Source: Luteimonas viscosa (GTDB lineage: Bacteria; Pseudomonadota; Gammaproteobacteria; Xanthomonadales; Xanthomonadaceae). Taken from it: DNA of 64,000 nucleotides. The notes under the pieces are model-generated. The model was not told where the DNA came from, searched no databases, and was given only the letters and a program-made list of their open reading frames with translations. This document shows positions 60,158 through 64,000 of the stretch, in pieces. How positions within the stretch are numbered: the stretch's first letter is position 1; every line of letters begins with the position of its first letter. Where the stretch lies: the NCBI RefSeq assembly GCF_008244685.1, contig NZ_VTFT01000001.1, positions 2,273,248-2,337,247 of the forward strand, in the 5' to 3' direction. Made by a program: the position numbers and the translations under genes.

Positions 60158-60613
60158 TCAGCTCGCGGCCTTCAGCGCATGCTTGTGGTTGCGCATGATG
60201 TCGTGGCATTCCACGACGCGCGGCATCAGGCGCTCGGCGGCCATGCGTGCCTGGGCCGGGGTGTCGTCGTCCTTGAGCGTGTCCTTGAACGCCTTCAGCA
60301 GGCGGTCCTCGGATTCCTCGAGCTCGGCGACGTAGGCATAGTTGGTGTCGCCCAGCGCGGCGCGGGCCTTGCCGTACATCTGGTGCATCGAGCCCACCAT
60401 GGTGCCGTGGTCGGCCGGATCGCCACCGCTGGCGGCGACGTCCGCACTCAGCGTGCTCACGATTTCCTGCTTGTGCGCGGCCATCTGGCTGAACAACGTC
60501 GCCAGGCGCGCATCCTTCACCTTGCCCGCGGCCTCGGTGTAGAACTCGCCACCATCCCGCGCGATCTCGATCAGGTCGTTCAGGCTGTGCTGGATCTTCT
60601 TTTCCACGTTCAT
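60158..60613 (-). CDS. PA2169/DUF2383 four-helix-bundle protein
   Basis: A 151-residue all-helical protein: LNDLIEIARDGGEFYTEAAGKVKD, LFSQMAAHKQEIVSTLSADV, GSMHQMYGKARAALGD, ESEDRLLKAFKDTLKD. The pattern of Glu/His residues (EFYTEAA, HKQE, EESED, VVECHDIMRNHKH) recalls ferritin-like proteins of the PA2169 family and may hold metal. It has a strong terminator downstream. Confidence 0.88.
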   Translation of the reverse strand: MNVEKKIQHSLNDLIEIARDGGEFYTEAAGKVKDARLATLFSQMAAHKQEIVSTLSADVAASGGDPADHGTMVGSMHQMYGKARAALGDTNYAYVAELEESEDRLLKAFKDTLKDDDTPAQARMAAERLMPRVVECHDIMRNHKHALKAAS

Positions 60614-60849
60614 GTGATGTCTCCTCAAGTGTGGCCCCGAGTGTGCGACATCAGGCATCAACGCAACGTGCAATCGACACGCCGGACTGAATGCGACCTC
60701 AGCTTTGCGTGCGCGGCGTGATGGCGAAGGGGCCGCCATGGCGCTTTTCGTTATGCGATGCGGCCTGGGCTCGACAAGCTCGCGGTAAGCGGTAACGCGC
60801 CAGTAGACGTTGCGCGGGCTCGCACGCCGCACGCGGCACGGCGCTTGCG

Positions 60850-61917
60850 TTACCGGTCGGTCTCCCCGAGCGCCTCGCGCAGTGCGCTGTCTTCCGCTTC
60901 CAGCGCGGCGATCGCGTCGGCGCGCTCATTGACGAAGCGCTCGGCAACGCCGCGCTGCACCGCCGCGGAGTTGCTGCTGAAGTGCGCGAGCTCGCCGTTG
61001 CGGTCGACCCGGCCGCGTTCGTCGTAGACCGCATCGATCACGGCGCGATCGAAGCCCGCCTCCCAATCCTGCACGCCGGCCGCGCGCACGTCGACGATGG
61101 CGTCGGCGACGATATTGCTGCGCGGGCCGTGCTGCACGGCGGTGGACCAGGCCACGTTCTGCAGCGCGCGCGAATGCTGCGACAGGTCGACGCCCGCGGT
61201 GGCGATGCCGCCGTCGACGCCGGCCACCGTGGTGCGCTGCTCGACGCGCGCGGCCTGCGGATCGTAGTGGGTGCGTTCGATGTAGTCGTGCTGCGCCTGC
61301 TGGAAGGCTTCCGGCTCACGCGCGGCCACGTCGCGCCAGGTCTGGCTGAATTCCGGCGTGCCCGCACGCTGCCCGTCGAACTCGGCGGCCCATTGCGCGC
61401 CCTCGGTGGCGAGGAATTCCTGTGGCCGCCCGGCCGCGGTCGAGAGCTGGTAGCTGCCGTAGGACACGCCGCCGATGTCGCCGCGGCCGGTGGACACCGT
61501 GCCGGGCCCGCGGTTGCCGGTTTCGTAGTGCGCCGACAGCGAGCCGATTTCCGGCTTGTCGACCGGCGGCGCGACGCTGATCGTCTGCCCCGGCTGCACC
61601 GTCTCGGGGTTGGCGATGTGGTTGGCGATCGCGAGCTCGCGAACCGTGGTGCCGAACGCGGTGGCGACGTCCTGCAGGGTCTGGCCCGGCTGCATGGTGT
61701 AGCAGACCGGACCCGAGAGCGCGATCGGCGTCTGCGTCGCGATCGCATCGGCGACCGCGCGTTGCGCGGCGGGATTGTCGAAGCTGACCGCATCGAGCGC
61801 GTCGAACGCGCCGGTGGTGGCCGACGTGCCCGATGCGCTCGAGGCCTGGGGATTGCCCTGCACGTCCTGCGAATGATCGCGGCCGTCCGCACTGCCGACG
61901 CCGTTGCTGCTGTCCAT
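60850..61917 (-). CDS. LysM-containing peptidoglycan hydrolase, candidate effector
   Basis: A 355-residue protein without a signal peptide. After a polar N-terminus and a helical stretch (~35-65) comes a LysM motif (YTMQPGQTLQDVATAFGTTVRELAIANHIANPETVQPGQTI). A hydrolase-like domain follows (~140-300): LSAHYETGNRGPG, GGVSYGSYQLST, WRDVAAREPEAFQQAQHDYIERTHYDP. That Glu-then-GGVSYGSYQ pattern matches lysozyme/chitosanase-like domains of VgrG-linked and T4SS effectors. A lipoprotein gene lies 88 bases upstream on the same strand. No XVIPCD-like tail is obvious. Confidence 0.68.
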   Translation of the reverse strand: MDSSNGVGSADGRDHSQDVQGNPQASSASGTSATTGAFDALDAVSFDNPAAQRAVADAIATQTPIALSGPVCYTMQPGQTLQDVATAFGTTVRELAIANHIANPETVQPGQTISVAPPVDKPEIGSLSAHYETGNRGPGTVSTGRGDIGGVSYGSYQLSTAAGRPQEFLATEGAQWAAEFDGQRAGTPEFSQTWRDVAAREPEAFQQAQHDYIERTHYDPQAARVEQRTTVAGVDGGIATAGVDLSQHSRALQNVAWSTAVQHGPRSNIVADAIVDVRAAGVQDWEAGFDRAVIDAVYDERGRVDRNGELAHFSSNSAAVQRGVAERFVNERADAIAALEAEDSALREALGETDR

Positions 61918-62005
61918 GGCTTTTGTGTTCCGCACGCGGGAGTCCGCAGGAATAACCCGGGCGGCGGCGACTCACATCCTCGGGTCGACCCCAGTGCGCG
62001 TGCGC

Positions 62006-62578
62006 TCAGTCACGGTTCCAGCACGCGGCGGGCAGCGGGGCGCATGCTTCGAAGAGCCTGGTCGTCGTCGTGCGCCGGTACGTGCCGGCCATCGCCGTGC
62101 CCATCGGGCAATGCTCGAACCTGCCGTCCAGTTGCACAGCGTCGCCCTGCAGCGTGAGGACCAGTCGCGGCGCGGAATGCAGGTCGCTCGCATCGAGGCC
62201 GCCGATGTCGCTTTCGAACGGAACCGGGGCCGCGTCGATGCGATCGCCTTCCAGCCGCCCTTCGGCGACCGCCTGGCAATCGGCCGCGACTCCGGCGCCA
62301 TCACCCGGATCGCCGCCACCGTGCACTTCGATCCGGTACTCGCCTGCGCGGCCGGGCAGGGCGACCACGCGCAACTCGGAGACCAGCGGCGGTGCCATCG
62401 CGTAGATGCCGACAGGTGAACGGGCTTGCGCAGGAGCCGGCGCCTGCGGCGCCTTCGCGGTCGCGCCGGAGGCCACGGCCTGGGTGCGCGCTTCGCAGGC
62501 CGCGAGCACGAGCACGCATGACAGGGCGATGCTGCGGGCAGACGGCGCGGCGCCTGCGTGGGAACCGGTCGGGGCCAT
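62006..62578 (-). CDS. Lipoprotein, candidate immunity protein
   Basis: A 190-residue protein: signal and lipobox IALSCVLVLAACEA, an Ala/Pro linker, then a beta-rich mature domain (SPVGIYAMAPPLVSELRVVALPG; YRIEVHGGGDPGDG) with Cys at ADCQ, EHCPMG, EACAPL and ACWNRD. SD GGAG before the ATG at 62578. It precedes the LysM hydrolase on the same strand, the same order as the pair at 3899-1772, so it may block that hydrolase in the periplasm. Family not recognised. Confidence 0.62.
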   Translation of the reverse strand: MAPTGSHAGAAPSARSIALSCVLVLAACEARTQAVASGATAKAPQAPAPAQARSPVGIYAMAPPLVSELRVVALPGRAGEYRIEVHGGGDPGDGAGVAADCQAVAEGRLEGDRIDAAPVPFESDIGGLDASDLHSAPRLVLTLQGDAVQLDGRFEHCPMGTAMAGTYRRTTTTRLFEACAPLPAACWNRD

Positions 62579-63180
62579 GCGTGTCTCCGGGGCGAAGAGC
62601 GGGGAACGATAGCGCGGTGGCCTTGGGCGTGTCGTGAGCGGTCCGGATGCTCCTTCCCGCCCGCAGGGCGCCGGACCCTTCACGGGTGGAAGGAGCCGAA
62701 GGCGGATCGGGGCGTTGCAGGCGGGTGCGGCGCGTCGAAAGCCGGCCCTCACCCCAACCCTCTCCCCCAGAGCGGGAGAGGGGGCAAGAGGCGCCGCGCC
62801 GCTTGAAGGATGACCCGGCCCGCCGGAGAAGGTGCCGAAGGCGGATGAGAGCGCGCCGCAGGCGCGCATTGCGACGGGAACCCGTCCCTCGCCCGGGCAC
62901 TCCCCGCTGGGAGGCAGAGGGAGCCGACCATTGCCCATTCCTTCTCCCGCTTGCGGGAGAAGGTGCCGAAGGCGGATGAGGGCGCGCCGCAGGCGCGGGG
63001 CAGTGGGGCTCATGAAGGTGCGTGTATGCGGCGCTTCATCATCCAGCCCGGCGCAGCACGCCGGGCGTTCGAAAGGGCCGCACGGCAGTGCCGTGCAAAC
63101 GGCCCTTCCTCACCCAGCCCGGCGCAGCACGCCGGGCGTTCGGGACGGCCGCACGGCAGTGCCGTGCAAGCGGCCATCCC
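62579..63180. repeat. Repeat-filled intergenic region
   Basis: 600 bases without a gene. It holds a CTCACCCCAACCCTCTCCC-type element (about 62746-62790), two copies of GAGAAGGTGCCGAAGGCGGA followed by tga(g)(a/g)gcgcgccgcaggcgcg (62825-62870 and 62956-62998), and a tandem duplication with a 71-bp period (63043-63113, 63114-63184). Each 71-bp unit is a two-hairpin element (CCCGGCGCAGCACGCCGGGC and GCACGGCAGTGCCGTGC) ending TCACCC. The same element occurs at 29130-29342. Confidence 0.8.
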
Positions 63181-64000
63181 TCACCCCACCAGCAGGCGGT
63201 TCATCCGTTGCACGAATGCGGATGGGTCCGGCAGCGGGGCGCCGGCGGCGAGTTCCGCCTGCTCCAGCAGCAGGGTGGCGAGGTCGCCGGCACGGGCGTC
63301 GTCGGTTTCGCTTTCGATCTTCTTCAGCAGGGCGTGTTGCGGATTGATCTCCAGCGTCGGCCTGTTCTCCGGGAGCTCCTGGCCGGCTTCGCGCAGGAGG
63401 CGAGCCAGGTGCGGCGCCATCTCGTGGTCCGACAGGGCGAGGCACGAGGGCGAATCGGTGAGGCGCGCGGATACGCGCACGTCCTCGACGCGTTCGCCCA
63501 GCAGGCCCTTGAGCCTGTCGAGCAATGGCGCCGCGGCCTTCGCGGCTTCTTCCTGCTTCGCCTTGCCGGCCTCGTCCAGCGGCAGTTCGCCCTTGGCGAC
63601 ATGGCGCAGCGGCTTGCCGGCGTATTCGCGCAGGTGGCCGAGCATCCACTCGTCGATGCGGTCGGACATCAGCAGCACCTCGATGTCCCTGGCGCGGAAG
63701 GCCTCCAGCTGCGGGCTGCCGGCGGCGGCGCGATGGCCGTCGGCGGTGATGTACCAGATCGCGTCCTGGCCCGGCGCCATGCGGCCGATGTAGTCGTCGA
63801 GCGACACGGTCTGCGCCGCGCCCTCGCCTTTCGTCGAGGCGAAGCGCAGCAGCCTGGCGATGCGCTCGCGATTGGCATGGTCTTCGACGATGCCCTCCTT
63901 CAGCGTGTTGCCGAAGGCCTTGAGGAAGGCGGCGAACTTCTCCGGCTCGTCGCGCGAGAGCTTCTCGATCAGGTCCAGCACGCGCTTCACGCACGCGCCC
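63181..64000 (-). CDS. htpG: Chaperone HtpG (Hsp90), C-terminal part
   Basis: About 273 C-terminal residues of HtpG are present; the 5' end lies beyond the right edge. Recognisable segments are KEGIVEDHANRERIARLLRFAST, TVSLDDYIGRMAPGQDAIWYITAD, IEVLLMSDRIDEWM, LKGLLGERVEDVRVSARLTDSP, EINPQHALLKKIE and the end FVQRMNRLLVG. This covers the end of the middle domain and the dimerisation domain. HtpG is an ATP-dependent homodimeric chaperone of the cytosol. Confidence 0.97.
   Translation of the reverse strand, partial: GACVKRVLDLIEKLSRDEPEKFAAFLKAFGNTLKEGIVEDHANRERIARLLRFASTKGEGAAQTVSLDDYIGRMAPGQDAIWYITADGHRAAAGSPQLEAFRARDIEVLLMSDRIDEWMLGHLREYAGKPLRHVAKGELPLDEAGKAKQEEAAKAAAPLLDRLKGLLGERVEDVRVSARLTDSPSCLALSDHEMAPHLARLLREAGQELPENRPTLEINPQHALLKKIESETDDARAGDLATLLLEQAELAAGAPLPDPSAFVQRMNRLLVG

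Noticed and set aside
1..64000. Prophage or integrative element
   Set aside because: No integrase, transposase, phage structural genes or att-like direct repeats next to the tRNA-like genes were found within the window.

Overview
The window is chromosomal DNA from a high-GC gammaproteobacterium, most likely a member of the Xanthomonadaceae (Lysobacter/Luteimonas type). The evidence is indirect: very high GC with strong third-position bias, many short oppositely oriented genes, abundant REP-like palindromic repeats of the family that carries the CGTAGCCCGGATAAGCC motif, YaiO/MipA outer-membrane proteins, and lipoprotein/peptidoglycan-hydrolase pairs that resemble Xanthomonadales type IV secretion effector/immunity pairs. 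No rRNA, CRISPR array, integrase or transposase was seen. All calls were made by eye, so family names rest on motif recognition and not on searches.

Layout. 1-5317: the tail of a probable RNA-repair locus, with two abutting tRNA-like genes (plus a third remnant at the window edge), a slipin/SPFH protein and the RNA ligase RtcB. A convergent lipoprotein/peptidoglycan-hydrolase pair lies between slipin and rtcB. 5318-8601: small SnoaL-like proteins, an HxlR regulator, decayed gene fragments (including a piece of an rtcB-like gene) and a 175-bp tandem array built on REP palindromes. 8602-16644: a six-gene minus-strand operon (nucleotide-transporter-like protein, MipA-like porin, hydrolase, two SDR paralogues, membrane protein), divergent from a two-component system with two TTAA-N7-TTAA operators between them. 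16744-23586: a tightly overlapped operon of CHASE3 hybrid kinase, response regulator, YaiO barrel, HEAT-repeat protein and processive GT2 glycosyltransferase, which looks like an exopolysaccharide system under its own phosphorelay.

23854-34013: small regulatory modules. These are a leaderless ArsR/SdpI pair, an ECF sigma/NrsF pair with a matching promoter in front of a secreted hydrolase, a LysR-controlled SDR operon, and a membrane-tethered Mrr-type nuclease with an Excalibur protein. 34251-43725: a PmrAB-like two-component system and a lipid A/envelope-glycan island (LpxE, EptA, a GT2-PAP2 fusion, GT2-GtrA, GT39/83-type transferase). A segmental duplication here has decayed reciprocally: one copy kept the response regulator, the other kept the glycosyltransferase, and GGTAAG-N5-GGTAAG boxes mark the promoters.

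43781-64000: a LytTR membrane regulator, a TAP-like hydrolase, an ArsR/AHSA1 pair, an aldo/keto reductase, a CPBP protease with a 28-residue membrane protein beside it, a 108-bp composite palindrome in a gene-free gap, an AraC/SDR pair, a fasciclin-DUF378-fasciclin cluster divergent from a cobalamin-domain MerR regulator, a second lipoprotein/LysM-hydrolase pair, dispersed two-hairpin repeats, and the 3' part of htpG running off the right edge.
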